DNA of 43,501 nucleotides from an uncultured Dechloromonas sp. GTDB taxonomy: Bacteria; Pseudomonadota; Gammaproteobacteria; Burkholderiales; Rhodocyclaceae. A program made the position numbers and the translations under genes. The notes beneath the pieces are model-generated. The model did no database searches. It was not told the DNA's origin and saw only the letters and a list, made by a program, of their open reading frames with translations. Positions 1-9,009 of the stretch are shown here, one piece after another; position 1 is the stretch's first letter; every line of letters begins with the position of its first letter. The DNA lies in NCBI RefSeq assembly GCF_945957265.1, contig NZ_CAMFKO010000036.1:1-43501 (forward strand). The letters run 5' to 3'.

Positions 1-566
1 ACCTGGAACTGGCGGACTTCGCCGCCGATCGGAATGACCTGCGAGACGCCGGAGATCGCCATCAAACGCGGGCGCAGCACCCAGTCGGCGTATTCGCGCG
101 CCGCCTTGGGATCGGCCCCGTCGCCGCGGATGGGAATGGCGACCAGCATGATCTCGCCCATGATCGACGACACCGGCCCCATGCGCGGCACGCTGCCCGG
201 CGGCAAGGCGGACTCCATCGCCGCCAGCCGCTCGGTCACCATCTGCCGGGCGCGATAGACATCGACGCTCCAGTCGAAGCTGAGATAGACGAAGGACAGG
301 CCGGCACTCGAAATCGAGCGCACCGTCGCAATCCCCGGCAAGCCGCTCATCGCCGTCTCGAGCGGGAAGCTGATCAACTGCTCGACCTCCTCGGGCGCCA
401 TGCCGCCGGCTTCGGTCATCACCGTCACCGTCGGCCGGTTGAGATCGGGGAAAACGTCGACCGGCAAGCGCGTCGCCTGCACGGCGCCCCAGATCATCAA
501 TGCGGTGGCCGCCACCAGCACGAAGAAGCGGCTACCCAGACTTTTTTCGACAAGCCACTGAAACAT
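1..566 (-). CDS. czcA: Heavy-metal efflux RND transporter, CzcA/CusA type (partial, N-terminal 188 residues)
   Basis: This is the inner-membrane pump of a tripartite heavy-metal efflux system that uses the proton gradient to export divalent or monovalent metal ions. Only the N-terminus is present; the reading frame is open to the window edge. The start MFQWLVEKSLGSRFFVLV is followed by the first membrane helix (about residues 13-30) and the family signature region VDVFPDLNRPTVTVMTEAGG, then the start of the porter domain (EEVEQLISFPLETA). These are typical of HME-RND proteins rather than the drug-exporting HAE1 group. It lies just downstream of the adaptor gene in the same direction, with 9 bases between them. 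The metal cannot be told from this part; CzcA (Co/Zn/Cd) is favoured over CusA because a CzcI-like gene heads the operon. Confidence 0.9.
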   Translation of the reverse strand, partial: MFQWLVEKSLGSRFFVLVAATALMIWGAVQATRLPVDVFPDLNRPTVTVMTEAGGMAPEEVEQLISFPLETAMSGLPGIATVRSISSAGLSFVYLSFDWSVDVYRARQMVTERLAAMESALPPGSVPRMGPVSSIMGEIMLVAIPIRGDGADPKAAREYADWVLRPRLMAISGVSQVIPIGGEVRQFQ

Positions 567-575
567 GGTGTGCTC

Positions 576-1688
576 CTAGCGGATCTGCGCGATCAGGCTG
601 GCGCCCTGAACGACGACCCGGTCGCCCGGCTCGAGGCCGCCGGTGACCAGCACCCGCAGCCCGTCCAGCGGCTCGCTGCGGATCGCCCGCGCCGCGAAAC
701 GCTCCGGCGCGCTCTTCACCCAGACGATCACCTGGTTCGCCGTATTGCGCGCCAGGGCCGTCGCCGGCAGCGGCAGTCCGGACACGGTCGACTTGAGCTG
801 GACCTGGACCTTGACCGGCTGGCCGAGCGGCAGCGCCAGCCCGGCGCCGGCCGCGTGGTTCTCGAAGATCAGCGGCAAGGCCTGTTCGCGCAGGCGGCGC
901 GGCGCGCCGACGAAGGCCAGCGGCACCGAACGGCCGGCGACGGCCACCGTCGCCGCCGCCACCTCGCCGAGCGGCACGGCCTCGAAGGCGGTGGCCTCGA
1001 TATGCAGGCTGTCCGGGTCGATGACCTCGAAGATCAGCTCCTTCGGCTCGACGACTTGCCCGACCACCGCGTTGCTCGCCGCCAGCACGCCGCCGACCGG
1101 CGCCACCAGCGCCTCGCGCCCCGACAGGCCGCCGCCCACCGCGGCCATGCGCCCCTTCAGGCTGGCCACCTCGCTCTCGGCGCCGTCGATATCCTTTTTC
1201 GGCACCGTATCGGCCAGTTCGTTGAGCCGGGCCAGCCGCCGCTCGGCCAGGCCCAGGGCGGCCTTCAGTTCGGCCAGCAGGGCCGCCTGGTTGGCCCGCT
1301 CGATGGCGCCGGAAGCCGGCACCACCCAGGCCAGGATCTCGCCCTTCCTGACCCGGCTGCCCGCCGCCGGCAGGCCATGCGCGCCGGCCGGCTCGATGCG
1401 GCCGGGAATCATCGCCTGCACGCGCCCGCCGAGGTGCGGGTCCATGATCACGCGCCCCGGCAGCTCCAGCGTTTTGGGCAGCGTTTCCGGCTGCACCTTG
1501 AGCGTCAGCACGCCCATGCCGCGCTGCGCCGGCTTGGGCACGAAAATCGTGTCGTCCGGCAGGCGCTGCGGCGCATCGCCCAGCGGGCGGGCCGTTTTCT
1601 TCTCGTCGGCATGGTCGTGGCCTTCGTGCGCCAGCGCCGCCGCATGGATACCGGCCAGCAGGGCCAGCACGAACAATCGTTTAGTCAT
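576..1688 (-). CDS. czcB: Efflux RND transporter periplasmic adaptor subunit (CzcB/CusB-like, HlyD fold)
   Basis: Membrane-fusion protein linking the RND pump to the outer-membrane channel in metal export; 370 residues. A signal peptide (MTKRLFVLALLAGIHAAALA) is followed by a short His-rich segment AHEGHDHADEKK, as in CzcB proteins, probably a metal-binding site. A lipoyl/barrel-sandwich half-motif (PGRVIMDPHLGGRVQAMIPG) comes next, then a coiled coil around residues 130-180 (AELKAALGLAERRLARLNEL), the second half (VAPVGGVLAASNAVVGQVV), and beta-barrel and membrane-proximal domains ending VVVQGASLIAQIR. The reading frame extends further upstream, but the ATG at 1688 directly precedes the signal peptide and overlaps the stop of the preceding gene as ATGA, so I chose it. 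Confidence 0.9.
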   Translation of the reverse strand: MTKRLFVLALLAGIHAAALAHEGHDHADEKKTARPLGDAPQRLPDDTIFVPKPAQRGMGVLTLKVQPETLPKTLELPGRVIMDPHLGGRVQAMIPGRIEPAGAHGLPAAGSRVRKGEILAWVVPASGAIERANQAALLAELKAALGLAERRLARLNELADTVPKKDIDGAESEVASLKGRMAAVGGGLSGREALVAPVGGVLAASNAVVGQVVEPKELIFEVIDPDSLHIEATAFEAVPLGEVAAATVAVAGRSVPLAFVGAPRRLREQALPLIFENHAAGAGLALPLGQPVKVQVQLKSTVSGLPLPATALARNTANQVIVWVKSAPERFAARAIRSEPLDGLRVLVTGGLEPGDRVVVQGASLIAQIR

Positions 1689-2185
1689 CGCGCACCTCCT
1701 TTCATCCGGCGACGCAGGCGCCAGGCGATCAATCCGACCACGCCGAGGGCCAGTACCAGCCAGCCGGCCGGGAGCGGCAGCATCGCCGCCGAGGCGTCCG
1801 CATCCGCTGCCTCGACATGCAGGTCGCCGCTGAGCAGATCGCTGTCGCCACCGGCAATCAGCGTCAGCACCAGCGCATGCTCGCCCGGCCGACGCAGGGG
1901 TTGCAGCCACTTCTCGTCGGCCACCAGGTAATCGCCCCGCTCCGGGCGAAAGCGCGCCTTGACCGACTGGCCGCCGGCCTCCAGCTCCAGCTCGGCGTTG
2001 AGCACCGGCGCATTGCTGTCGGCGCGATCGACATACCAGCTCATGCCCTCGGGCGTGATCCGCCCCACCGCCTCGAAACCCTCGCTCTCGGCCACGGCGA
2101 CCGAGATCGGCGGCGCTTCGCCGGCCGCCACGGCGGCCGACAACACCAGGGCCGCAAGGGCGCCCATTGATCGTGCAAGCTTCAT
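1685..2185 (-). CDS. Unknown periplasmic protein with C-terminal membrane anchor, inside the metal efflux operon
   Basis: I do not recognise the family with confidence. The product (about 166 residues) has an N-terminal signal peptide (MKLARSMGALAALVLSAAVA), a beta-rich middle with the phrase HALVLTLIAGGDSDLLSGDL, somewhat like FixH/YtkA-type Ig-like domains, and one C-terminal membrane helix (LPAGWLVLALGVVGLIAWRL) followed by the basic tail RRRMKGG. It would thus be a periplasmic domain held in the inner membrane by its C-terminus. It lies between the outer-membrane factor and adaptor genes and overlaps both or nearly so (ATGA with the adaptor), so it is almost certainly co-translated with the efflux complex. 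The start at 2185 has a good GAGGAAG ribosome site; an ATG at 2200, overlapping the upstream stop, is the alternative. Confidence 0.75.
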   Translation of the reverse strand: MKLARSMGALAALVLSAAVAAGEAPPISVAVAESEGFEAVGRITPEGMSWYVDRADSNAPVLNAELELEAGGQSVKARFRPERGDYLVADEKWLQPLRRPGEHALVLTLIAGGDSDLLSGDLHVEAADADASAAMLPLPAGWLVLALGVVGLIAWRLRRRMKGGAR

Positions 2186-2196
2186 GTTGATCTTCC

Positions 2197-3399
2197 TCAT
2201 TCCGGCAACAGGCCGAGACTCTGGCGCAGTTGCGAAATACCCTGTCCCAGGGCAATACGGGCGCGCCCGAGCGCGCGCTCCGCCTCAAATGCTTCGGCTT
2301 CTATGCGCAGCCGCGCCGGGAGATCGGTTTCGCCCAGGCGGAAGGACTTCTCGTAATAGCCGCGGTTCTCGCGCGCCAGCCGGGCTCGTTCCTCCGCCGC
2401 CGCCAGCTGCTGGCGTGCCGCGGCGACCTGCCGGCCGACGGCATCGGCCTCCCGCGCCAGTCGCTCGCGCAGGCGTTCGAACTCGACCGTGGCTTCGATG
2501 GCCTCGGCATTCGCGGTGGCCACCCGGGCATCGTGGCGCGGACCATCCCCGAAAGGAATCCGCAACGAGAGCGCCCAGGTCTGGTCGGCATATTCGCCGC
2601 TGGCCGCCCGGTCGCGCCGCGTCGACACGGCGAGCTCCGGATTGCTGCGCGACTGCACGTGCGCCAGGTCGGCATTGCGCCGCGCCAGTTCGGAACGGCC
2701 CTGCCATTCGCGCAACAGCGGATGCGTCTCGCCGGCCGGTGCCGGCACCGCCTCCGGCTGCCAGCCCGTTGCCGCGGCCGGCGCCCCGGTCAGGCTTTCC
2801 AGGCGATAGCGGGCGAGCGTCTCGGCGGCCTCGACTTCCGCCTGCTGGGCACGGGCCTGCGCCAGGACGCCGTCGGCCTGGTTGAGATCGGCCCGCGACA
2901 GGTCGCCGGCGGCGAAACGCCGGGCGACATCGTCGCGCAGGCGCTGTGCCGCGCCAAGACGATCGGCGGCGAGGGCGACTTCGTTTTGCTGGGCTTGCCA
3001 GCCCCACCAGGCGTCGCGCACCAGCTGCGCCAGCTGCAGGCGCAAGCTGTCGGTCCGTCCGGCCAGCGCCGCGCCCTCGGCCTCTGCCGCCGCCCGGGCG
3101 CCACTGCGCTCGCCGGGCAGCCAGAGCGGCAGCACCAGGCCGAGATCGTTTTCCAGGGCGCCCCGGTTGCGATTGAATTGGTCGCTGCGCACGCCCAGCT
3201 CCAGGCTGGGCGCGGCAGCCGTCAAGGCCGACGCGGCGCCGAGGCGGGCGTCGACCGCACGCTGGCGCTCAGCCAGCGCGGCGGTGGCCGGCTGGCGCTG
3301 CCAGGCGTCGGCAAAGGCCTTGGCCAACGGCGTTTCGCCGCGGGCCGGCAAGGCCAGACTGAAGATCAGGGTAATTGCGATGCAAGAAACGCTTCGCAT
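2197..3399 (-). CDS. czcC: TolC family outer-membrane efflux protein (CzcC-like)
   Basis: Outer-membrane channel of the metal efflux complex; 400 residues. A signal peptide (MRSVSCIAITLIFSLALPARG) precedes the two OEP repeats, each with long alpha-helical coiled coils: helices around residues 40-60 and 115-200 in the first half, LARRNADLAHVQSRSNPELAVS and LREADAVGRQVAAARQ-type segments in the second. The beta-barrel strand phrase QTWALSLRIPFGDG is typical of the second repeat. The reading frame extends upstream to 3444, but the ATG at 3399 is preceded by GGAGGAAA at good distance and begins the signal peptide. It comes before the adaptor and pump genes, the usual CBA order. Confidence 0.88.
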   Translation of the reverse strand: MRSVSCIAITLIFSLALPARGETPLAKAFADAWQRQPATAALAERQRAVDARLGAASALTAAAPSLELGVRSDQFNRNRGALENDLGLVLPLWLPGERSGARAAAEAEGAALAGRTDSLRLQLAQLVRDAWWGWQAQQNEVALAADRLGAAQRLRDDVARRFAAGDLSRADLNQADGVLAQARAQQAEVEAAETLARYRLESLTGAPAAATGWQPEAVPAPAGETHPLLREWQGRSELARRNADLAHVQSRSNPELAVSTRRDRAASGEYADQTWALSLRIPFGDGPRHDARVATANAEAIEATVEFERLRERLAREADAVGRQVAAARQQLAAAEERARLARENRGYYEKSFRLGETDLPARLRIEAEAFEAERALGRARIALGQGISQLRQSLGLLPE

Positions 3400-3499
3400 G
3401 GGATTTCCTCCGGTTGCAATGGAACAACCGGCGGCATGCCGCACCGGCCCGTCAGGGCCTCAAACAGGAATACGGAGTGTCAGGACAAGCCGCCGCGAC

Positions 3500-3871
3500 T
3501 CAGGCGGCGACTCTGGGCGGGCGTTCGAGTCCCTCGGGAACCCGCGAGGCGAAACGATCGGCATGGCCGTCCAGCGCGAACGAATCGGCCGTCACCATGA
3601 CGGCCAGGCCAGACGCTCCCAGGCTACCCGGCAGGTGCCCCAGGATATGGCCGGGGCAGCAATGGTGGTCCTGGTCGTCGCAGGCCGCCTGGTCGTCATG
3701 CACGGCGAGCGCGCCATGCCCTTCATGCCCGGCATGCTCGTCGGCCCCGAGCGCCAACGCGCCATGCTCGTGCGGCGACGCGGCATCGACCATCTCCCAG
3801 CCGAAACTCGGCGAGAAAACGGTCGACAGCATGACCAGCAGCAACAGGCGGGCAATCAGGTGTTTGAACAT
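3500..3871 (-). CDS. czcI: Small secreted His-rich protein, CzcI-like
   Basis: A 123-residue protein with a signal peptide (MFKHLIARLLLLVMLSTVFS), then a His/Asp-rich central part (SPHEHGALALGADEHAGHEG), a CDDQDHHCCPGH cluster, a weakly hydrophobic segment (GASGLAVMVTADSF) and a tail with the GLERPPR ending. This order of signal peptide, His-rich region, Cys/His cluster and ERPP-like C-terminus matches CzcI proteins that head czcICBA operons in betaproteobacteria. Its biochemical role is not settled; metal binding in the periplasm or control of the operon is inferred from composition and position. The ATG at 3871 was chosen over an upstream one (3913) because it starts the signal peptide. The assignment to CzcI rests on architecture, not strong sequence identity. 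Confidence 0.65.
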   Translation of the reverse strand: MFKHLIARLLLLVMLSTVFSPSFGWEMVDAASPHEHGALALGADEHAGHEGHGALAVHDDQAACDDQDHHCCPGHILGHLPGSLGASGLAVMVTADSFALDGHADRFASRVPEGLERPPRVAA

Positions 3872-3928
3872 GGGGATTCGAAGATTGAACGCACAAACTA
3901 TACAATCTCGCACCGCACAAGCAAATAG

Positions 3929-5059
<1,131 letters not shown>

Positions 5060-5102
5060 TAGAATCCCCCGTTTCGTTTTCAAGCAATCCGGAGTTACAA
5101 CA

Positions 5103-5429
5103 ATGATCAGTATTGCCCACGCCCAAACCGCCGGCGCCGCTGCCGACCCGACCGGCGGCTTCATGCAGCTGCTGCCGATGATCCTGATGTTCGTCGTGCT
5201 GTGGTTCCTGATGATCCGTCCGCAGATGAAGAAGGCCAAGGAACACAAGGCCCTGCTCGCCGGGCTGGCCAAGGGCGATGAAGTCGTCACCCAGGGCGGC
5301 ATCGTCGGCAAGGTGACCAAGGTCGGCGAGAACTACGTCTCCGTCGAAATCGCCGAAGGCACCGAAGTCGTCGTGCAAAAGCCGTCGATCGGCCTGGTTC
5401 TGCCCAAGGGCACGCTGAAGTCGCTGTAA
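5103..5429 (+). CDS. yajC: Preprotein translocase subunit YajC
   Basis: Small accessory protein that associates with SecDF in the Sec translocon at the inner membrane. The 108 residues contain one membrane helix (about 18-38, FMQLLPMILMFVVLWFLMIRPQ) and the family signature RPQMKKAKEHKALLAGLAKGDEVVTQGGIVGKV, which I recognise in pieces across residues 38-70. It follows tgt by 43 bases and precedes secD by 59, with a hairpin in the gap. An upstream extension of the frame exists, but family length and the ATG after the GGAG-like sequence support 5103. Confidence 0.96.
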   Translation: MISIAHAQTAGAAADPTGGFMQLLPMILMFVVLWFLMIRPQMKKAKEHKALLAGLAKGDEVVTQGGIVGKVTKVGENYVSVEIAEGTEVVVQKPSIGLVLPKGTLKSL

Positions 5430-5440
5430 TTCACCCCGGA

Positions 5441-5473
5441 AGGCGGCGAGGTTGACACCATCGCCGCCTTTTT
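5441..5473 (+). terminator. Hairpin with T-run between yajC and secD
   Basis: GGCGGCGA (5442-5449) pairs with TCGCCGCC (5461-5468) across an 11-base loop and is followed by five T. It has the form of a rho-independent terminator but sits inside the tgt-yajC-secDF block, so it may be an attenuator that lowers secDF expression relative to yajC, or only an mRNA-stabilising hairpin. Confidence 0.6.
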
Positions 5474-5488
5474 CGCTTTAAAGCCGCC

Positions 5489-7363
5489 ATGAATCGCTAC
5501 CCACTCTGGAAGTACGTCACCGTCGCCATCGCGCTGGTGCTCGGCTTCATCTACACTCTGCCCAACTTCTTCGGCGAATCGCCGGCGGTGCAGGTTTCGA
5601 GCGCCAAGGCCACGCTCAAGGTCGATCAGAAGACGCAGAACCGCGTCGAGGAAGCCCTGAAGGCGGCCAGCGTCGCCCATGACGGCATCCAGCTCGACTT
5701 CAACGGCGTCAAGACGCGCTTCAAGGACACCGACACCCAGCTGAAGGCCAAGGACGCCCTGGAAAAGGCGTTCAATCCGGATGCCACCGATCCGCAATAC
5801 GTCGTCGCCCTGAACCTGCTGTCGGCCTCGCCGCAATGGCTGACTTCGCTGCACGCGCTGCCGATGTACCTCGGCCTCGACCTGCGCGGCGGCGTGCACT
5901 TCCTGCTCCAGGTCGACATGAAGGGCGCGCTGACCAAGCGCCTCGACTCGACCTCGGCCGACCTGCGCACCCTGATGCGCGACAAGAACCTGCGCCATGG
6001 CGGCGTCAATCGCGAGGGCGACCGCATCGTCATCAAGTTCCGCGACACCGAGACGCAGAACAAGGCGCGCTTCGCCATGTCCGAGAGCCAGCCGGACCTG
6101 CAGGTCGTCGAGGCCGGCGACGCCAGCGAGCCCCGCCTGATCGCCACGCTGAAGGTTCAGGCGCAGCAGAAGATCGGCGAATCGGCGCTGAAGCAGAACA
6201 TCACCACCCTGCACAACCGGATCAACGAACTCGGCGTCGCCGAGCCGGTGATCCAGCAGCAGGGCCAGGACCGGATCGTCGTCCAGCTGCCGGGCGTGCA
6301 GGATACCGCCAAGGCCAAGGATATCCTCGGCCGCACGGCGACCCTGGAAATCCGCCTGGTCGACGACACCCCGGGCGCGCTCGACGCCGCGCTGGCCGGC
6401 AATCCGCCGTTCGGCACCGAGGTCTACACCGAGCGCGGCGGCCAGCCGCTGCTGGTCAAGAAGCAGGTCGTCCTCACCGGCGACCGTCTGACCGACGCCC
6501 AGCCCGGTTTCGACAACCAGACCCAGGAACCGGCCGTCCACCTGACCCTGGATTCCGCCGGCGCCCGCATCTTCAAGGATGTGACCCGCGAGAACGTCAA
6601 CAAGCGCATGGCCATCCTGCTCATCGAGAAGGGCAAGGGCGAGGTCATCACCGCCCCGGTCATCCGCACCGAGATCGGCGGCGGCCGCGTGCAGATTTCC
6701 GGCCGCATGACCACCGTCGAAGCCAACGATACCGCCCTGCTGCTGCGCGCCGGCTCGCTGGCCGCCCCGATGGAGATCATCGAGGAACGCACCATCGGCC
6801 CGTCGCTCGGCGCCGAGAACATCAAGAAGGGTTTCCACTCGACGATGTGGGGCTTCGCCGCCATCGCCGTGTTCATGATCCTCTACTACCAGATGTTCGG
6901 CGTCGTCTCGGTGCTGGCGCTGGCCTCCAACCTGCTGTTCCTGGTCGCCATCCTGTCGCTGCTGCAGGCCACGCTGACCCTGCCCGGCATCGCCGCCATC
7001 GCGCTGACGCTGGGCATGGCCATCGACGCCAACGTGCTGATCAACGAGCGCGTCCGCGAGGAACTGCGCGCCGGCATGCCGCCGCAGGCCGCCATCTCGG
7101 AAGGCTACGAGCGCGCCTTCGGCACCATCCTGGACTCCAACATCACCACCCTGATCGCCGGCCTCGCCCTGCTCATCTTCGGCTCCGGCCCGGTGCGCGG
7201 CTTCGCCGTGGTGCACTGCCTGGGCATCCTGACCTCGATCTTCTCGTCGGTGGTCGTCTCGCGCGCCCTGGTGAACCTGATCTACGGCCGCCAGAAGAAG
7301 CTGACCAAGGTCGCCATCGGCCAGGTGTGGAAGCCCGGCGTCGCAGCCGGCACGCAGAAATAA
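5489..7363 (+). CDS. secD: Protein translocase subunit SecD
   Basis: With SecF forms the proton-driven membrane complex that pulls translocated proteins through and off SecYEG on the periplasmic side. The 624 residues match the proteobacterial family (E. coli 615). An N-terminal membrane helix (about 9-26) is followed by the large periplasmic P1 region with LGLDLRGGVHFLLQVD near residue 130 and IVVQLPGVQDTAKAKDILGRTATLE. The RND-like membrane domain (helices from about 455) contains LTLGMAIDANVLINERVREEL, whose Asp lies in the proton path, and ends in a basic tail. It is followed by secF after 12 bases. Confidence 0.97.
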   Translation: MNRYPLWKYVTVAIALVLGFIYTLPNFFGESPAVQVSSAKATLKVDQKTQNRVEEALKAASVAHDGIQLDFNGVKTRFKDTDTQLKAKDALEKAFNPDATDPQYVVALNLLSASPQWLTSLHALPMYLGLDLRGGVHFLLQVDMKGALTKRLDSTSADLRTLMRDKNLRHGGVNREGDRIVIKFRDTETQNKARFAMSESQPDLQVVEAGDASEPRLIATLKVQAQQKIGESALKQNITTLHNRINELGVAEPVIQQQGQDRIVVQLPGVQDTAKAKDILGRTATLEIRLVDDTPGALDAALAGNPPFGTEVYTERGGQPLLVKKQVVLTGDRLTDAQPGFDNQTQEPAVHLTLDSAGARIFKDVTRENVNKRMAILLIEKGKGEVITAPVIRTEIGGGRVQISGRMTTVEANDTALLLRAGSLAAPMEIIEERTIGPSLGAENIKKGFHSTMWGFAAIAVFMILYYQMFGVVSVLALASNLLFLVAILSLLQATLTLPGIAAIALTLGMAIDANVLINERVREELRAGMPPQAAISEGYERAFGTILDSNITTLIAGLALLIFGSGPVRGFAVVHCLGILTSIFSSVVVSRALVNLIYGRQKKLTKVAIGQVWKPGVAAGTQK

Positions 7364-7375
7364 GGAATCACGGAC

Positions 7376-8320
7376 ATGGAATTTTTCCGCATCAAGAAAG
7401 ACATCCCGTTCATGCGCCATGCGCTGACGTTCAATGTCATTTCGCTCGTCACCTTCATCCTCGCCGTGTTCTTCCTGTTCACCAAGGGCCTGCACCTGTC
7501 GGTCGAATTCACCGGCGGCACGCTGGTCGAGGTCAAGTACCAGCAGGCCGCCGATCTCGAGAAGATCCGCGGCGCGCTCGGCAAGTCGGGCTTTTCCGAC
7601 TACTCGGTGCAGAACTTCGGCTCGTCGCAGGACGTCATGATCCGCCTGCCGCTCAAGGGCGAGCAGAACACCTCGCAGCTCGGCGAAGCCGTCATGAAGT
7701 CGCTGGAAACCGAAGCCCCGGGTGCCGCGCTGTCGCGCGTCGAGTTCGTCGGCCCGCAGGTCGGCAAGGAACTGGCCGAGAACGGCGCCATGGCCCTGCT
7801 GCTGGTCGTCATCGGCATCGTCATCTACCTCGCCTTCCGCTTCGAATGGCGCTTCTCGGTATCGGCCATCATCGCCAACCTGCATGACGTGGTGATCATT
7901 CTCGGCTTCTTCGCCTTCTTCCAGTGGGAATTCTCGCTGTCGGTGCTGGCCGCGGTGCTCGCCGTGCTCGGCTATTCGGTCAACGAGTCGGTCGTCGTCT
8001 TCGACCGGGTGCGCGAAACCTTCAAGAAGGTGCGTGGCCTGAGCACGCCGGAGGTCCTTGACCACGCCATCACCAGCACAATCAGCCGGACCATCATCAC
8101 CCACGGCAGCACCCAGCTGATGGTGCTGTCGATGCTGATCTTCGGCGGCGAAACGCTCTACTACTTCGCGCTCGCCCTGACCATCGGCATCTGCTTCGGC
8201 ATCTACTCGTCGGTGCTGGTCGCCAGCCCGCTGGTCATGTGGCTGGGCGTATCGCGTGAACAGTTCATCCGGCAGAAGAAGGTCGTCGAAGGCGCCAACG
8301 AAGAAGGCGCCGTCGTCTAA
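7376..8320 (+). CDS. secF: Protein translocase subunit SecF
   Basis: Partner of SecD in the translocon motor; 314 residues with six predicted membrane helices. The first helix (about 19-40) is followed by the signature SVEFTGGTLVEVKYQ, a short periplasmic domain, then the membrane block with LAAVLAVLGYSVNESVVVFDRVRE (helix 4 with the family's acidic and Ser residues) and SRTIITHGSTQLMVLSM. The tail is charged. It follows secD after 12 bases and is closed by a strong terminator, so it is the last gene of the tgt-secF unit. Confidence 0.97.
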   Translation: MEFFRIKKDIPFMRHALTFNVISLVTFILAVFFLFTKGLHLSVEFTGGTLVEVKYQQAADLEKIRGALGKSGFSDYSVQNFGSSQDVMIRLPLKGEQNTSQLGEAVMKSLETEAPGAALSRVEFVGPQVGKELAENGAMALLLVVIGIVIYLAFRFEWRFSVSAIIANLHDVVIILGFFAFFQWEFSLSVLAAVLAVLGYSVNESVVVFDRVRETFKKVRGLSTPEVLDHAITSTISRTIITHGSTQLMVLSMLIFGGETLYYFALALTIGICFGIYSSVLVASPLVMWLGVSREQFIRQKKVVEGANEEGAVV

Positions 8321-8346
8321 GCCTTGCCGCATCGACGACGAAAGAG

Positions 8347-8373
8347 GGGAGCCCGCGGGCTCCCTTCTTTTTT
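8347..8373 (+). terminator. Rho-independent terminator after secF
   Basis: GGGAGCCCGCGGGCTCCC (8347-8364) is a perfect self-complementary stem, followed directly by a run of T broken by one C (8365-8373). It lies 26 bases after the secF stop and separates the sec genes from the H-NOX gene. Confidence 0.9.
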
Positions 8374-8411
8374 GCCATCGGCCTTGCGGGCCAAGGCACC
8401 TCCCCAAGACA

Positions 8412-8429
8412 TGTCACAACTGTCATAAT
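8412..8429. promoter_or_regulatory. Tandem nonamer direct repeat upstream of the H-NOX gene
   Basis: Two adjacent nonamers, TGTCACAAC and TGTCATAAT, agree at 7 of 9 positions and lie 34 bases before the H-NOX start codon. The second half contains CATAAT and a TATATC follows at 8437, either of which could be a -10 element. Direct repeats at this distance are typical of regulator binding, but I cannot name the protein. The 9-base period does not fit a PhoB box, which has an 11-base period. Confidence 0.35.
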
Positions 8430-8462
8430 TGCGGCATATATCAGGCACTTGAGGCAAACGTC

Positions 8463-9008
8463 GTGTACGGACTAGTCAATCGGGCATTGCAGGAATTCAT
8501 TTGCAAGCACCATGGTGACGCAAGCTGGCAGGCCATCAAGGCCGCGGCCGGGGTTGATGTTGAATTCTTCGTCCGCATGGAGTCCTATCCCGACGACATC
8601 ACCTATCGCCTGGTCGGCGCGGCGTGCGCATCGCTGAATATCGAAGCGGCCGCCCTGCTGCGGGATTTCGGTCGCCACTGGGTGCTGTTCACCGGGCAGG
8701 AAGGCTACGGATCGCTGCTCGACGGGGCGGGCAGTTCGCTGCAGGAAATCCTGGCCAACCTCGACGACCTGCATGTCCGGGTCGGTCTGATGTACCCGGC
8801 CCTCAAGCCGCCCTCCTTCAGCTGCAGCGATGTCCGCGACGACGGACTGACACTGCATTACTTTTCGGAACGCCCGGGCCTGGCCCCCATGGTGGTCGGC
8901 CTGATCGAGGGGCTGGGAGAACGCTTCGGCAAGATCCTGACGATCCGCCAGTCCGGCGACCGGAACGCCGGCGCCGACCACGACAGCTTCGACATCCGGA
9001 TCGCCTGA
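8463..9008 (+). CDS. hnoX: H-NOX haem domain protein (NO sensor)
   Basis: Soluble haem protein of the family that includes the sensor domain of soluble guanylate cyclase; bacterial stand-alone members bind NO and control a partner kinase or cyclase. The 181 residues cover the whole fold. The start is GTG, giving the canonical MYGLVNRAL. The proximal haem ligand is H104 in [14 protein letters not shown], and the haem-propionate motif YxSxR is Y133-S135-R137. The PPSF segment before it is also typical. No obvious distal-pocket Tyr is seen, which fits an NO rather than O2 sensor, but this needs structural alignment. It ends one base before the kinase gene, so the two are almost surely co-transcribed and functionally paired. 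Confidence 0.95.
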   Translation: MYGLVNRALQEFICKHHGDASWQAIKAAAGVDVEFFVRMESYPDDITYRLVGAACASLNIEAAALLRDFGRHWVLFTGQEGYGSLLDGAGSSLQEILANLDDLHVRVGLMYPALKPPSFSCSDVRDDGLTLHYFSERPGLAPMVVGLIEGLGERFGKILTIRQSGDRNAGADHDSFDIRIA

Positions 9009-9009
9009 C

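Noticed and set aside
576..2288. A 570-codon frame that would extend the adaptor protein upstream
   Set aside because: The extra N-terminal part overlaps a separate gene in another frame and reads as Arg/Gly-rich shadow; the signal peptide at 1688 gives the real start.
5333..8407. A 1024-codon open frame on the minus strand across yajC, secD and secF
   Set aside because: It is antisense to three well-recognised genes; its translation is rich in Asp, Gly, Gln and Arg with no family signature. Long antisense frames are expected in high-GC DNA with strong third-base bias.
8411..8430. PhoB box before the H-NOX gene
   Set aside because: The TGTCA units recur with a period of 9 bases, whereas PhoB half-sites recur every 11.
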